64,000 nucleotides of DNA from Clostridiales bacterium (GCA_902362775.1 CABIXV010000001.1:600533-664532), one strand, 5' to 3'. Counted from the first letter of the stretch, positions 8,666 through 16,947 are shown. Numbers and translations are program-made. The notes: generated by a model from the sequence alone, not told the origin.

Positions 8666-9342
8666 GGTAGATCCGTCCTCTCCTTTTTCTTCTTGGGCAG
8701 CATAGGTGGAAAGACACCTGTGCGCACCCCCACAAACCGAATGATGATCCAGGCAGCCGCGAAGGCCGCGGCCCAGGCCAACAGGCCGTGGTATTCCACA
8801 TAATCCTCCTGGCTAGCCGTGGCGTGGCCCCCCTCCATGTCAATATAGCAGGTATCCACGGTAACTCCATGGTACTTGTTCAGCTCCTCCAGCTGGTCGT
8901 CCGTCAGGGACTCCCGCGCCAGAGTGCCGATGGGCAGGCGGGCATAGCTGGCTGTCATAGGGGTCTCCCCCTCCTCCCGGTATACCACGCTGTCCGAGTT
9001 GACTTTGGCGGCGATCCGTGTGCCGTCTTCCAACTGGAAAATATGCCAGAATAGTCCGTCGATATAGCCGCCGGGGCTGTTGCTATTCAGAGTAATGGAG
9101 TCCATCTCCATCGTAAAATACTCGTTGTTCTCCATATCAGCCAAGGTCTCAGCCAGAGGGATATCTTCACTGGCCACCGCACCGACTGAGCCTTCTTCCG
9201 CGGCGTTCTTCTCCAAATACGCCTGGTACCCCTCCTCCAGTGTCTGTTCGTACAGGTATTGCGCTCCAAAGGCGATCCCAGCCGACAGCAGCACAGTCAG
9301 CAGTAAGTCCCAGCGCCAGTACCAGATACTACGGCGCCTCAT
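8662..9342 (-). CDS. Hypothetical two-TM protein in the tatD operon
   Basis: 226 residues. A hydrophobic helix near residues 14-30 (LLLTVLLSAGIAFGAQYLY) and a second near 190-210 (LLAWAAAFAAAWIIIRFV) flank an acidic domain of about 150 residues that is probably extracellular. The C-terminus is basic (LPKKKKERTDLP). I chose the ATG at 9342, with GGGGGAGAG upstream, over an earlier in-frame start deep inside tatD. It overlaps tatD by 14 bases and the radical SAM gene by 4. No family recognised. Confidence 0.65.
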   Translation of the reverse strand: MRRRSIWYWRWDLLLTVLLSAGIAFGAQYLYEQTLEEGYQAYLEKNAAEEGSVGAVASEDIPLAETLADMENNEYFTMEMDSITLNSNSPGGYIDGLFWHIFQLEDGTRIAAKVNSDSVVYREEGETPMTASYARLPIGTLARESLTDDQLEELNKYHGVTVDTCYIDMEGGHATASQEDYVEYHGLLAWAAAFAAAWIIIRFVGVRTGVFPPMLPKKKKERTDLP

Positions 9343-10120
9343 TAGGCTCTCCCCCTTCGATGCCAAAAAACCGTTTCCCGTTCTCCAGGGTGATACGGGC
9401 CACCTCATCCGGAGTCAGCCCCTTCACCCGGGCGATGGCTTCCGCCACCAGATGAACATGGCTGGAGTCGTTCCGCTTTCCCCGGAAGGGTTCCGGCGTC
9501 AGGTAGGGGGAGTCAGTCTCAATCATAATCCGGTCCATGGGCAGCCAGTCGATGACCTCCAGGGCCTTCCTGGCGTTTTTGTAGGTAATGACGCCGGTGA
9601 AGGACAGCATCCATCCCAGCTTGACCAGCACCTTGGCGTCCTCCAGGCTGCCGGAATAACAGTGGTACACCCCGGTAACCTGGGGATACTCCCGGACAAT
9701 GGTCAGGCAGTCCTGATGGGCTTCCCGGTCATGGACGATAACGGGCAGATGGAGGGACTGGGCCAGCTCCAGCTGGCGGCGAAAGACATTCTGCTGTAAG
9801 GCCCGAGGCGGGTTATCCTTCCAGTAGTAGTCCAGTCCGATCTCTCCAATGGCCCGGACCTTCGGGTGGGCGGCCAACGCCCGCAGCTCCAGTAGAGCCC
9901 CGTCTTCCCAGTCTCCACAGTCGGAGGGGTGGACCCCTACTGCCGCGTAGACATAGGGAAAGCGGTCTGCCAGCTCCAGGGCCGTCTTTGAGCTCTCCAA
10001 ATCACAGCCGGGATTTAAAATCAGCTCCACCCCGCATCCCGGCATGGAGGCCAGCACCTCCAGCCGGTCGGCGTTGAAGGCCCCGGAGTCATAGTGGGCG
10101 TGGGTGTCGAATACCGCCAT
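9329..10120 (-). CDS. tatD: TatD-family metal-dependent DNase
   Basis: 263 residues, full length. Metal-binding motifs are in order: DTHAHYD at the N-terminus, GEIGLDYY near 92, VIVHDREAH near 128, YHCYSG near 153 and ETDSPYL near 203, followed by PEPFRGKRN. TatD enzymes are Mg-dependent 3'-5' exonucleases or hydrolases acting in DNA repair and RNA quality control. The first gene of a three-gene operon with overlapping ends; a promoter lies 40 bases upstream. The downstream radical SAM protein is a regular partner of TatD in Firmicutes. Confidence 0.95.
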   Translation of the reverse strand: MAVFDTHAHYDSGAFNADRLEVLASMPGCGVELILNPGCDLESSKTALELADRFPYVYAAVGVHPSDCGDWEDGALLELRALAAHPKVRAIGEIGLDYYWKDNPPRALQQNVFRRQLELAQSLHLPVIVHDREAHQDCLTIVREYPQVTGVYHCYSGSLEDAKVLVKLGWMLSFTGVITYKNARKALEVIDWLPMDRIMIETDSPYLTPEPFRGKRNDSSHVHLVAEAIARVKGLTPDEVARITLENGKRFFGIEGGEPNEAP

Positions 10121-10156
10121 AGGCTACCCCTCTCTTCTTCATCAAGCGTGTCTTTT

Positions 10157-10185
10157 ATCATACTCCCATCCCCTCAAAAATGCAA
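10157..10185 (-). promoter_or_regulatory. Promoter of the tatD operon
   Basis: Minus strand TTGCAT (10185-10180), 17-bp spacer, TATGAT (10162-10157), 37 bases before the tatD ATG. Confidence 0.6.
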
Positions 10186-10338
10186 GTGGATGGCCCCCCT
10201 GTCTCTCCTTCATTCACGTCGGTATGGGGGGGACTCCTCCCTTCTTCCTCCTGCCCCCCAAAAAAGGCAGGTCAGCGGTATTCCCCTTGCCCTTTGGCGC
10301 AAAGCCTGATATGCTGTCGTTGAAAGGAGGGGTCCCTC

Positions 10339-10776
10339 TTGAAGATCTCAGTAGAACACGCCCCTTTAGAGGAAAACGAGGTCATCCTGCGCTGTTCCAA
10401 CTTGGACCAGGAGATGCTCTGGGTGCTGTCCATTCTCCGCTCCGGCCTGCAAAAATTGTGTGCGTGGGATGAGCGACGCGAGGTCACCCTCCTCTCTCCC
10501 AGTGAGGTAGTGTACTGTGAGAGTGTGGATGACCACACCTTCCTCTATACCTCCGCGGCAGTCTATCAGACTGCTCTTAGCTTGGCGGAGCTAGAGGGGC
10601 GGTATGGAAGCCTTGGCCTTTTCCGCACAGGCAAGTCGTCCATCGTCAATCTTCACCGTGTCCGCGCCCTGAAAAGTCAGCCTGGCGGGAGGATCGAGGT
10701 CACTTTGGAAACAGAGGAGAGGCTGGTGGTCTCCCGCCACTATGCGCCCCTGCTGCGGGAGCGGCTGGGACTGTGA
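10339..10776 (+). CDS. LytTR-domain DNA-binding regulator
   Basis: 145 residues. The C-terminal 95 residues form a LytTR domain: LSPSEVVYCESVDDHTFLYT, then FRTGKSSIVNLHRVRALK and LVVSRHYAPLLRERL. There is no receiver domain; instead there is a short N-terminal region of about 45 residues. The TTG start has AAAGGAGGGG eight bases upstream. It is followed after nine bases by a DUF3021 membrane protein gene. LytTR/DUF3021 pairs are a known arrangement in which the membrane protein is thought to hold the regulator in check. The target genes are not visible here. Confidence 0.85.
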   Translation: MKISVEHAPLEENEVILRCSNLDQEMLWVLSILRSGLQKLCAWDERREVTLLSPSEVVYCESVDDHTFLYTSAAVYQTALSLAELEGRYGSLGLFRTGKSSIVNLHRVRALKSQPGGRIEVTLETEERLVVSRHYAPLLRERLGL

Positions 10777-10794
10777 GAGAAAGGAGTGTTATCT

Positions 10795-11244
10795 ATGTTC
10801 AGAGAAGAATTTATCCACTATTACAGCTGGGGCGTCACCATGAAGTACCACATGGGCGTCTATACCGCGGCCCTTGTTTTCACTGACTGTATTGCCCAAT
10901 GGCTTATGGGGCGGCAATCCATCCCCATCCTGGTCCTGGGGGAGATGCTGCTGGTATCTATGGGGGTGGCTGTCCTTGAGTCCTGGATCTTTCCCCGGAG
11001 AGAGGTATGGGAGGGCGAGGCCCTGATACGCCGCACCGCCCTGTGGGCACTGGCATCCAATCTGGGATTCGTAGGAGGGGCAGCCCTGTGCGGCTGGTTT
11101 GATGGCGTTCCTCTGTGGGGTGCCGCGCTGTTGGCTCTTTTTCTGGAGTTCGGTCTGGCTTCCATGTGGTTCGCTGACCATGTGGCTCTCCGGCGGGATA
11201 CCCAACGGCTCAACGAGAGGCTGCGCCAGTATCAGAATGAATAG
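10795..11244 (+). CDS. DUF3021-family membrane protein
   Basis: 149 residues with four hydrophobic segments (near 18-36, 42-62, 80-102 and 104-124) and a short charged tail, as in DUF3021. The ATG at 10795 has AAAGGAGTG upstream. The gene sits directly behind the LytTR regulator and ends at an intrinsic terminator, so the pair is a self-contained bicistronic unit. The likely job is membrane control of the LytTR protein; the stimulus is not known. Confidence 0.8.
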   Translation: MFREEFIHYYSWGVTMKYHMGVYTAALVFTDCIAQWLMGRQSIPILVLGEMLLVSMGVAVLESWIFPRREVWEGEALIRRTALWALASNLGFVGGAALCGWFDGVPLWGAALLALFLEFGLASMWFADHVALRRDTQRLNERLRQYQNE

Positions 11245-11255
11245 ACGGCAAAACT

Positions 11256-11290
11256 ACGGCAGGACATCTGAAGGGATGTCCTGCCGTTTT
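11256..11290 (+). terminator. Intrinsic terminator of the LytTR/DUF3021 unit
   Basis: Thirteen-base arms ACGGCAGGACATC and GATGTCCTGCCGT with a six-base loop, then TTTT. Confidence 0.85.
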
Positions 11291-11500
11291 GTCGGACATT
11301 TCCGAGCCATACGCAGCAAAGCCCATTTTGATTCCAAATCAAATTGCAGCCCAGTGCAGCAATACATATGTATTTTACCTTTTGAATCATCACCACCGGT
11401 CCAGCCGGTGAGTTCCAATTATAAAAAAGTCGGAGCAAGCGGTTGCGATTTGGAGAGGATGAGCAAGTGGGCGGGGGGATAACGCTTTTTGCACACACAT

Positions 11501-11538
11501 AAAAAAGCGTCGGAGCAAAGAGAAACTTTGCTCCGACG
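11501..11538 (-). terminator. Intrinsic terminator of the tRNA operon
   Basis: Minus strand arms CGTCGGAGCAAAG and CTTTGCTCCGACG around a five-base loop, followed by CTTTTTT. It begins directly after the CCA end of tRNA-Lys. Confidence 0.9.
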
Positions 11539-11614
11539 TGGTGACCCAGCGGGGACTCGAACCCCGGACCCACGGCTTAAAAGGCAGTTGCTCTACCGAC
11601 TGAGCTACTGGGTC
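11539..11614 (-). tRNA. tRNA-Lys (UUU)
   Basis: 76 nt with encoded CCA. Acceptor arms GACCCAG/CTGGGTC, D arm GCTC...GAGC, anticodon loop CTTTTAA (anticodon UUU), T loop TTCGAGT. Last gene of the tRNA operon. Confidence 0.95.
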
Positions 11615-11692
11615 ATATATATTCTTTTTTGAAATATTGGCTCCGGCACAAGTCCATAAGAAGTCGCCAGAGGCTGATGTCTCCATCAGATT

Positions 11693-11767
11693 TGGCAGGG
11701 ATGGCTGGACTCGAACCAGCGAATGAGGGAGTCAAAGTCCCTTGCCTTACCACTTGGCTACACCCCT
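11693..11767 (-). tRNA. tRNA-Gln (UUG)
   Basis: 75 nt with encoded CCA. Acceptor AGGGGTG/CATCCCT, anticodon loop CTTTGAC (UUG) between AGGGA and TCCCT, T arm GCTGG-TTCGAGT-CCAGC. Confidence 0.94.
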
Positions 11768-11832
11768 GTATCTGCCGCGAAGAAAAGGCAAGGGCCGGAG
11801 CCGAAGCTCCCGGCCCTTACGCCTTATTGGTC

Positions 11833-11910
<78 letters not shown>

Positions 11911-12047
11911 ATATCGCTGACTGTTCACAGATTGGCTCCCAAAACCGGGGGCCTTCGCCCTGTCAGAGGACCATCCAACTTGAGAGGATAAGGGGAGAAT
12001 ACAGGGGCGGACTACGCCACAATGTCCAGAACAAAATTGCTCCGACA

Positions 12048-12124
<77 letters not shown>

Positions 12125-12127
12125 GTA

Positions 12128-12201
12128 TGGAGCGGGTGATGGGAATCGAACCCACGCGACCAGCTTGGAAGGCTGGGATTCTACCATTGAACTACACCCG
12201 C
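12128..12201 (-). tRNA. tRNA-Gly (UCC)
   Basis: 74 nt with encoded CCA. Acceptor GCGGGTG/CACCCGC, anticodon loop CTTCCAA (UCC) between CCAGC and GCTGG. First gene of the operon; only three bases separate it from tRNA-Arg. Confidence 0.95.
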
Positions 12202-12235
12202 ATAGAAGGCGCGGTCCTTCCACGTCAGCCTTGAA

Positions 12236-12265
12236 ATTGTAGCACACCAAGACCCGGTTTGTCAA
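12236..12265 (-). promoter_or_regulatory. Promoter of the tRNA operon
   Basis: Minus strand perfect TTGACA (12265-12260), 18-bp spacer, TACAAT (12241-12236), 35 bases before tRNA-Gly. Confidence 0.85.
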
Positions 12266-12327
12266 TCCCTTTTCTTCTGTTTACAGCAATTCATAAAATA
12301 TTTCTCTCTCCGGCAGGGATTCCGGTC

Positions 12328-12362
12328 AAAACCGCGGGGAGGGGGGCTGCCCCTCTCCCGCG
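12328..12362 (-). terminator. Intrinsic terminator of the CorC-like gene
   Basis: Minus strand GC-rich arms CGCGGGAGAGGGG and CCCCTCCCCGCG, then GTTTT, starting within ten bases of the stop codon. Confidence 0.7.
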
Positions 12363-12368
12363 TGTTCC

Positions 12369-13682
12369 TTATGTAGCCGCTTTCCGGACCAGAGCCGATT
12401 GGATCCGGTGGTCCGCCACTTTTTCCACCTGGATATCCAGTCCGTTGACTTGAACCGCCGGCCGGCTGCCGTCCTCTGGAATGGTACGCAGGCAGCTGAG
12501 TACCATTCCACCCACCGTGTCATAGTCCAGGTCGCCGGACAACTCGATCCCCAGAGTTTCGGCCAGTTCCCCCACGCTCAACGCGCCGCTGGCTCTCCAC
12601 AGGCCTTCGCCTATCTGTTCCAGTTCCGGCGGCTCCGCAGGGTCGTACTCATCATAAATATTGCCCACGATCTCCTCCAGCAGGTCTTCCACCGTGATAA
12701 CACCTGCCAAACTTCCATATTCATCCATCACCACAGCCAGATGTATCTTCTTTCGCTGCATATCCCGCAGCAGGTCGCCGGCGGACAGGCTGTCTGGTAC
12801 CAGGTAGGCCGGGCGCATCAGCTCCCGCACCGTATGGCCGCCCCGGCCCGTCCAGTCCAGCAGGAAGTCCCGGGCATAGAGCACACCCACCACATCGTCG
12901 TCGTCCTCTCCACATACAGGAAAGCGGGACAGCCCACTGCTTTGAATTACATCCAGCACCTCCTCCCGATCCGCGTCTTCCCACAGGGTAATTACATCTG
13001 CTGCCCGGGTCATCACATCGCCCACAGCCTGCTCAGAAAAGTCAAATACATTATGTAGCAGTTCCTTTTCCTCCGCGTCAATAGCGCCATTTTCATTCCC
13101 CAGGTCAATCATCATGCGGATCTCATCCTCGGTGACCTGCTCCTCCTCCACCTCCACGGGCACCCCAATCAGCCGCAGCACCCCATTGGTGGAACAGGAG
13201 AGCAGAAAGATCACAGGCCGGGCCAGCACTGCTATGGCGGATACCACTCGACAGGAAAAGCGAGCCATCTCCATAGGCTTCTGCATGGCGATCCGCTTAG
13301 GTACCAGCTCTCCGAATACCAGTGTAAAGTAGGATAGGATCAAGGTAATGAAAATCACAGACAGGGTATCCACCACCGATATGGGCAACATCGTGATACC
13401 CAGATCCTCGCAGAACCAACGCACCAAGTACTCCGAGAAGCTGTCGGCGGCAAAAGCCGAGGCCAGAAAGCCAGCCAATGTGATTCCGATTTGGATGGTG
13501 GACAAAAATCCGGCTGGCTCCTCCACCATCTTTAGCAGCCTGGGGGCCAGCTTGTCCCCCTCCTCCTCCAACTTGCGCAGCTTATTGGCGTTTAGAGAGA
13601 TCACGGCAATCTCTGTCGCCGCAAAAAAGGCATTTATCACGATCAGTACCACCTGGAGCAGCAGTTGGAGCGCTATGGTCAT
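12369..13682 (-). CDS. HlyC/CorC (CNNM-like) transporter with CBS pair
   Basis: 437 residues. An N-terminal DUF21 (CNNM) membrane domain with about four helices (residues 1-190) is followed by two CBS domains (about 205-330, including the ARDFLLDW region) and a C-terminal CorC/HlyC domain (ASGALSVGELAETLG onward). The family is linked to Mg2+ or Co2+ export and tolerance, though many are still called hemolysins. The ATG at 13682 has AAAGGAGGAACTG upstream; an earlier in-frame ATG lies inside the leader hairpin. A strong promoter lies about 200 bases upstream, leaving an unusually long structured leader. Confidence 0.88.
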   Translation of the reverse strand: MTIALQLLLQVVLIVINAFFAATEIAVISLNANKLRKLEEEGDKLAPRLLKMVEEPAGFLSTIQIGITLAGFLASAFAADSFSEYLVRWFCEDLGITMLPISVVDTLSVIFITLILSYFTLVFGELVPKRIAMQKPMEMARFSCRVVSAIAVLARPVIFLLSCSTNGVLRLIGVPVEVEEEQVTEDEIRMMIDLGNENGAIDAEEKELLHNVFDFSEQAVGDVMTRAADVITLWEDADREEVLDVIQSSGLSRFPVCGEDDDDVVGVLYARDFLLDWTGRGGHTVRELMRPAYLVPDSLSAGDLLRDMQRKKIHLAVVMDEYGSLAGVITVEDLLEEIVGNIYDEYDPAEPPELEQIGEGLWRASGALSVGELAETLGIELSGDLDYDTVGGMVLSCLRTIPEDGSRPAVQVNGLDIQVEKVADHRIQSALVRKAAT

Positions 13683-13882
13683 CAAATCAGTTCCTCCTTT
13701 GATTTCTTCCGCCTGTGCTGACATATGCAAAAGGCATGGCCCGCTCCGCGCAAAGCGAAACAGGCTATGCCTTTTTTCATCTGTTATCGATTTGTAAGTG
13801 ACAGGGACCGTCTCGGTCAGGATCCATAAGAATCGAGGGGCTCCTTTTTACACAGGCTTCCGGCGCCGCTGTGGCACCGGCC
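13683..13882 (-). promoter_or_regulatory. Long structured leader of the CorC-like gene
   Basis: About 200 nt between the expected start site and the ATG. It holds a GACCG-AGA-CGGTC hairpin (near 13804-13818) and, nearer the gene, long arms AAAAGGCATAGCC and GGCCATGCCTTTT (13730-13778). On the minus strand the second hairpin is followed by only TTTTGC, so it is a weak terminator; on the plus strand the T run is longer. I do not recognise an M-box, cobalamin or Mn riboswitch consensus. A cis-acting metal sensor is possible but unproven. Confidence 0.35.
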
Positions 13883-13888
13883 AACATT

Positions 13889-13917
13889 ATCATATCCAAA
13901 GGCGGCTCTCACGTCAA
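13889..13917 (-). promoter_or_regulatory. Promoter of the CorC-like gene
   Basis: Minus strand TTGACG (13917-13912), 17-bp spacer, TATGAT (13894-13889); each box is a 5/6 match. Confidence 0.75.
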
Positions 13918-13964
13918 GGCATTCCCCGCAACCTTAACGCTTTATTGACAGGCGCTCCGTTCGT

Positions 13965-15026
13965 TCAGCGCAGAGCCGTGTCACAGAAGGCGCAGCAATC
14001 CACCCCACCGTTCTTTTTCACCAGAGGCGGCAGATACGGTTGTGTCTGGGTGATGCACCTGGGGTTGGAGCACACCGGCTTGGTCCCGATCTCCACCGCC
14101 TCCGTCCGTTCCAGCCGGGGCTGGTTCGCCAGGTCGGACAACAGGGCCATCCGTGCAAACATCCCGTACCGAGCCTGCTGAAAATAGGCCGCCCTGGGAT
14201 CGTCATCCACATCCACAGTGATCTCATCCACCCTGGGCAGGGGGTGCATGACCAGCATCTTCTCCTTGGCCCGGTCCAGCTTCCGCCGCGTGAGAATATA
14301 GATTCCTTTGTTCCGCTCATATTCCAGGGGATCTACAAACCGCTCACGCTGGATCCGGGTCATATACAGCACATCCAGTTGTGGAATGACCGCCTCCAGC
14401 CCCGTGACTTCCGTAAATTTCATCTCATTTTCCAGCATGAAAGCCCGCACATAGTCGGGGACGGCCAGCTCGCGGGGCGAGATCAGGAAAAAGCGGATAT
14501 GTTCAAATTTGGCCATGGCCTTGATGAGGGAGTGGACCGTGCGCCCATTCTTCAAGTCGCCGCACAGTCCGATAGCCAGTCCATCCACGCCGCCCAGCAA
14601 CTTGGTCATGGTCGTCAGGTCAGCCATGGTCTGAGTGGGATGCATATGGCCGCCGTCCCCGGCGTTGACCACCGGAACATGGGAGTAGAGGGAGGCCGCC
14701 TTGGCCGCCCCCTCCCAAGGTGTACGCATGACAATAACGTCGGCGTAGCTGGACACCATTTTAATGGTATCCTTTAGCGTCTCTCCCTTGGCCACAGAGG
14801 AGGAATTGGGGTCCGCGAACCCAAATACCGTCCCACCCAGCCGAAGCATGGCGGTCTGGAAGGAAAAGTTAGTTCGGGTAGAGGGTTCGTAAAACAAATT
14901 GGCCGCCACCTTGCCCCGACATACATCAATGAACTTCTCCGGGGCGTCTATGATCTGACTGGCCCTGGCATATAGCTGATCCCACTCCTGGCGGGACAGG
15001 TCGCCAAAATCGATCAGGTGCCGCAT
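13965..15026 (-). CDS. pyrB: Aspartate carbamoyltransferase with a PyrI-like zinc tail
   Basis: 353 residues; ordinary catalytic chains have about 305-310. The body is a normal PyrB: carbamoyl phosphate motif EPSTRTNFSFQTA near 47-59, the mobile-loop region SSSVAKGETLKDT near 75-88, HPTQTMADL near 128 and HPLPRVDEI near 258. It forms carbamoyl aspartate in pyrimidine synthesis. The last 45 residues contain C-x4-C (CSNPRC) and C-x2-C (CAFC), with ITQTQPYLPP between them. This spacing matches the zinc domain of the regulatory chain PyrI (CPNSNC ... CKYC), without the nucleotide-binding allosteric domain. It stands alone, without pyrI or other pyr genes nearby. Confidence 0.93.
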   Translation of the reverse strand: MRHLIDFGDLSRQEWDQLYARASQIIDAPEKFIDVCRGKVAANLFYEPSTRTNFSFQTAMLRLGGTVFGFADPNSSSVAKGETLKDTIKMVSSYADVIVMRTPWEGAAKAASLYSHVPVVNAGDGGHMHPTQTMADLTTMTKLLGGVDGLAIGLCGDLKNGRTVHSLIKAMAKFEHIRFFLISPRELAVPDYVRAFMLENEMKFTEVTGLEAVIPQLDVLYMTRIQRERFVDPLEYERNKGIYILTRRKLDRAKEKMLVMHPLPRVDEITVDVDDDPRAAYFQQARYGMFARMALLSDLANQPRLERTEAVEIGTKPVCSNPRCITQTQPYLPPLVKKNGGVDCCAFCDTALR

Positions 15027-15059
15027 CGTCCCTCACTCCTCATCTTTTTTCTTCCAGCT

Positions 15060-15088
15060 ATCCTACCACAAACCACCCCGCTCCGCAA
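15060..15088 (-). promoter_or_regulatory. Candidate promoter of pyrB
   Basis: Minus strand TTGCGG (15088-15083), 17-bp spacer, TAGGAT (15065-15060). No PyrR-type anti-antiterminator or attenuator is visible in the short leader. Confidence 0.45.
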
Positions 15089-15207
15089 GGTGGCAGAACA
15101 ACTTTTCCTATTTTTTAACTCAGGAGCACACCAATAAATCACAAAAATTTCCCCGCATGAAAATCATCCATTTCCACACCCTAACAAATGTGAATGGAGG
15201 GTCTCAT

Positions 15208-15723
15208 TTGGTCTGGTTTTGGTATTTTTTGATATACAGCTTTTTTGGCTTTTTGTTAGAGGTGTCCTATGCCCGGATCACCGGGGGATATCCGGAACGC
15301 AAATGTCTGTTGGTGCTGCCTCTATGCCCCGTCTATGGGTTGGGTGCCTGCGCCATTTTGCTATTGGCTCCAGTCAAAGGCTTTCCTCCGGCCGTCTTTC
15401 TGTTGGGCGGACTAGCGGCCACAGCGGTAGAATATGGGGTCAGTCTCTTTTATGAAAAAGCCCTTAAGGTTTCCTTCTGGGACTACCGAGGATTGCCAGG
15501 CAGCATCCACGGCAGGATATGTATGCCCTTTTCTCTGGCTTGGGGTGTTCTAGCTCTGCCTCTGATCTACTGGGTTCATCCGGCTCTAGCGCCATTGGTT
15601 CAGGCCATCCCAGGGCCGGTCAGCCTGTCCGCCGTGACAGCGGTGGGGGCGGACTCCTTGATTTCTCTGGCACTGTTGGCTCAAACCCATGACCGATCCT
15701 GTCTGGAGTGGCGCCGATCCTGA
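15208..15723 (+). CDS. Putative ABC-transporter permease-like protein (CmpB/PF06541 type)
   Basis: 171 residues with about five hydrophobic segments. The N-terminus VWFWYFLIYSFFGFLLEVSY and the internal WDYRGLPGSIHGRICMPFSL match the PF06541 family, whose conserved motif is W-D-Y-(S/R)-x-x-P-x-x-x-x-G-x-I-C-x-x-x-S. Its function is unknown in spite of the ABC label. I chose the TTG at 15208, seven bases after GGAGG, rather than an upstream ATG at 15157 without a ribosome site. It has no ATPase partner here. Confidence 0.75.
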   Translation: MVWFWYFLIYSFFGFLLEVSYARITGGYPERKCLLVLPLCPVYGLGACAILLLAPVKGFPPAVFLLGGLAATAVEYGVSLFYEKALKVSFWDYRGLPGSIHGRICMPFSLAWGVLALPLIYWVHPALAPLVQAIPGPVSLSAVTAVGADSLISLALLAQTHDRSCLEWRRS

Positions 15724-15913
15724 TACCGGCGAAAGCGCCGTTCTACCATTAGAGCAGATGATCGTTTTCTTTTTGTAAATGCAAGTCTAACAATCCCACG
15801 ACTGGCTATCTTACAGAGCAAACTCCGCCGCGTTCCTCCACAGTCACGCAACGAGGCTGTAACCCACTTATGTTTTTGCCTGTCCCCAAGGAATCAGTCT
15901 CTAATAACTGTAA
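15724..15913. other. Intergenic stretch without a recognised gene
   Basis: Begins with a small GGCG-AAAG-CGCC hairpin right after the permease-like stop, followed at some distance by TTTTCTTTTT (a poor terminator). The rest, up to the rpsI terminator, shows no open frame with a ribosome site. Confidence 0.4.
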
Positions 15914-15954
15914 CAAAAAAGCAGCCCCGGAAAATCGCAATTTTCCGGGGCTTT
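15914..15954 (-). terminator. Intrinsic terminator of rplM-rpsI
   Basis: Minus strand arms AGCCCCGGAAAAT and ATTTTCCGGGGCT around a four-base loop, then GCTTTTTTG. Confidence 0.88.
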
Positions 15955-15974
15955 TGAACGTTTTTGATATAAAA

Positions 15975-16379
15975 TCAGCGTTTGCTGAACTGAGGCGCAC
16001 GACGGGCGGCTTTGAGGCCGTATTTCTTGCGCTCCTTCATTCTGGGGTCGCGGGTCAGGAACCCGGCGGCCTTCAGAGCAGGGCGGTACTCCTCGTTGAC
16101 CAGCAGCAGAGCGCGGGCAATACCGTGACGGATGGCGCCAGCCTGGCCGGTGACGCCGCCGCCGGTAACGGTGGCCACGATGTCCACCTTACCCACAGTC
16201 TCCGTGGTGACCAGGGGCTGACGGACAATGAGCTTCAGGGTCTCCAGACCAAAGTAGTCGTCGATGTCACGGCCATTGATGGTGATGGCTCCGGTGCCGT
16301 TCTCGAACAGGTGCACGCGGGCCACGGAGGACTTCCGGCGGCCGGTGCCGTAGAAATAAGGCTTCTTGCTCTTATACAT
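15975..16379 (-). CDS. rpsI: 30S ribosomal protein S9
   Basis: 134 residues. The N-terminus holds [13 protein letters not shown], followed by [16 protein letters not shown], the [19 protein letters not shown] core and the basic C-terminus RRAPQFSKR that reaches the ribosomal P site. It is 16 bases downstream of rplM in the universal L13-S9 operon and ends at a strong terminator. Confidence 0.98.
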   Translation of the reverse strand: MYKSKKPYFYGTGRRKSSVARVHLFENGTGAITINGRDIDDYFGLETLKLIVRQPLVTTETVGKVDIVATVTGGGVTGQAGAIRHGIARALLLVNEEYRPALKAAGFLTRDPRMKERKKYGLKAARRAPQFSKR

Positions 16380-16395
16380 GATCTAAATCCTCCTC

Positions 16396-16827
16396 TTACT
16401 CAGCGTCCCAGACCTGGGGCTTCTGGGCAGCGTGCTCATGCTCGCCGCCGCGGTAAATGTGCAGGCGAGTCAGGGAGTCCTTGGCGATGATGTTCTTGGG
16501 CAGCATCCCGCGGATGGCCAGCTTCATGGCCAGCTCGGGCTTAGTCTGCATCAGGGTGCGGTACTTCACTTCCTTCAGGCCGCCCACCCAGCCGGAGTGG
16601 GAGCGGTAATACTTCTGGTCCAGCTTCTTGCCGGTCAGAACAGCCTTCTCAGCATTGATGACGATAACGAAATCGCCGCAGTCGGCGTTGGGGGTAAACT
16701 CGGGCTTGCGCTTACCGCGCAGCAGATCAGCGGCCAGAGCGGCTGTCTTGCCCAGAGGCTTGCCAGCAGCGTCCAGGACGTACCAGCTGCGCACGATGTT
16801 CCCCTTGTTTGCCATAAAAGTGGACAT
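16396..16827 (-). CDS. rplM: 50S ribosomal protein L13
   Basis: 143 residues. Typical L13 features: the WYVLDAAGKPLGK start, GDFVIVINAEK, TGKKLDQKYYRSHSGWVGG and the GMLPKN motif. The ATG at 16827 is preceded by GGAGGTTTCACC, which decides the start over an in-frame codon 15 bases upstream. First gene of the L13-S9 operon, with a perfect consensus promoter about 100 bases upstream. Confidence 0.98.
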   Translation of the reverse strand: MSTFMANKGNIVRSWYVLDAAGKPLGKTAALAADLLRGKRKPEFTPNADCGDFVIVINAEKAVLTGKKLDQKYYRSHSGWVGGLKEVKYRTLMQTKPELAMKLAIRGMLPKNIIAKDSLTRLHIYRGGEHEHAAQKPQVWDAE

Positions 16828-16912
16828 AGGTGAAACCTCCATTTTCCTCTACTTATCTCAACCATTTGGTCAATGATAAAAACATTTTGCCCAACTCTGT
16901 ACAAGCGGAGCG
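16828..16912 (-). promoter_or_regulatory. Leader of rplM with a candidate L13-type hairpin
   Basis: The roughly 85-nt leader contains TTATC...GATAA arms enclosing TTGACC-AAAT-GGTTGA (with G-U pairs), near 16859-16885. Firmicute L13-S9 operons often carry an autogenous leader in this position. The match to that leader is by position and hairpin, not by a consensus I could verify. Confidence 0.35.
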
Positions 16913-16918
16913 TTTTGT

Positions 16919-16947
16919 ATTATAGTACGGGAGTAAGCGGGTGTCAA
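16919..16947 (-). promoter_or_regulatory. Consensus promoter of rplM-rpsI
   Basis: Minus strand perfect TTGACA (16947-16942), 17-bp spacer, perfect TATAAT (16924-16919). Upstream is an AT-rich stretch (16950-17080) that may serve as an UP element. Confidence 0.92.

Noticed and set aside
11293..11500. Possible attachment site or small RNA beside the tRNA operon
   Set aside because: No duplicated tRNA end, integrase gene or promoter-terminator pair was found in this stretch.
13730..13778. Clear intrinsic terminator controlling the CorC-like gene
   Set aside because: On the coding strand the T run is only four bases; the plus strand has the better run, so attenuation is only listed as a possibility.
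15724..15770. tRNA-like piece with GCTCTAATGGTAGAA on the minus strand just after the PF06541 gene
   Set aside because: It resembles a D arm, but no anticodon stem, T arm or acceptor pairing follows, and it overlaps a small hairpin after the stop codon.
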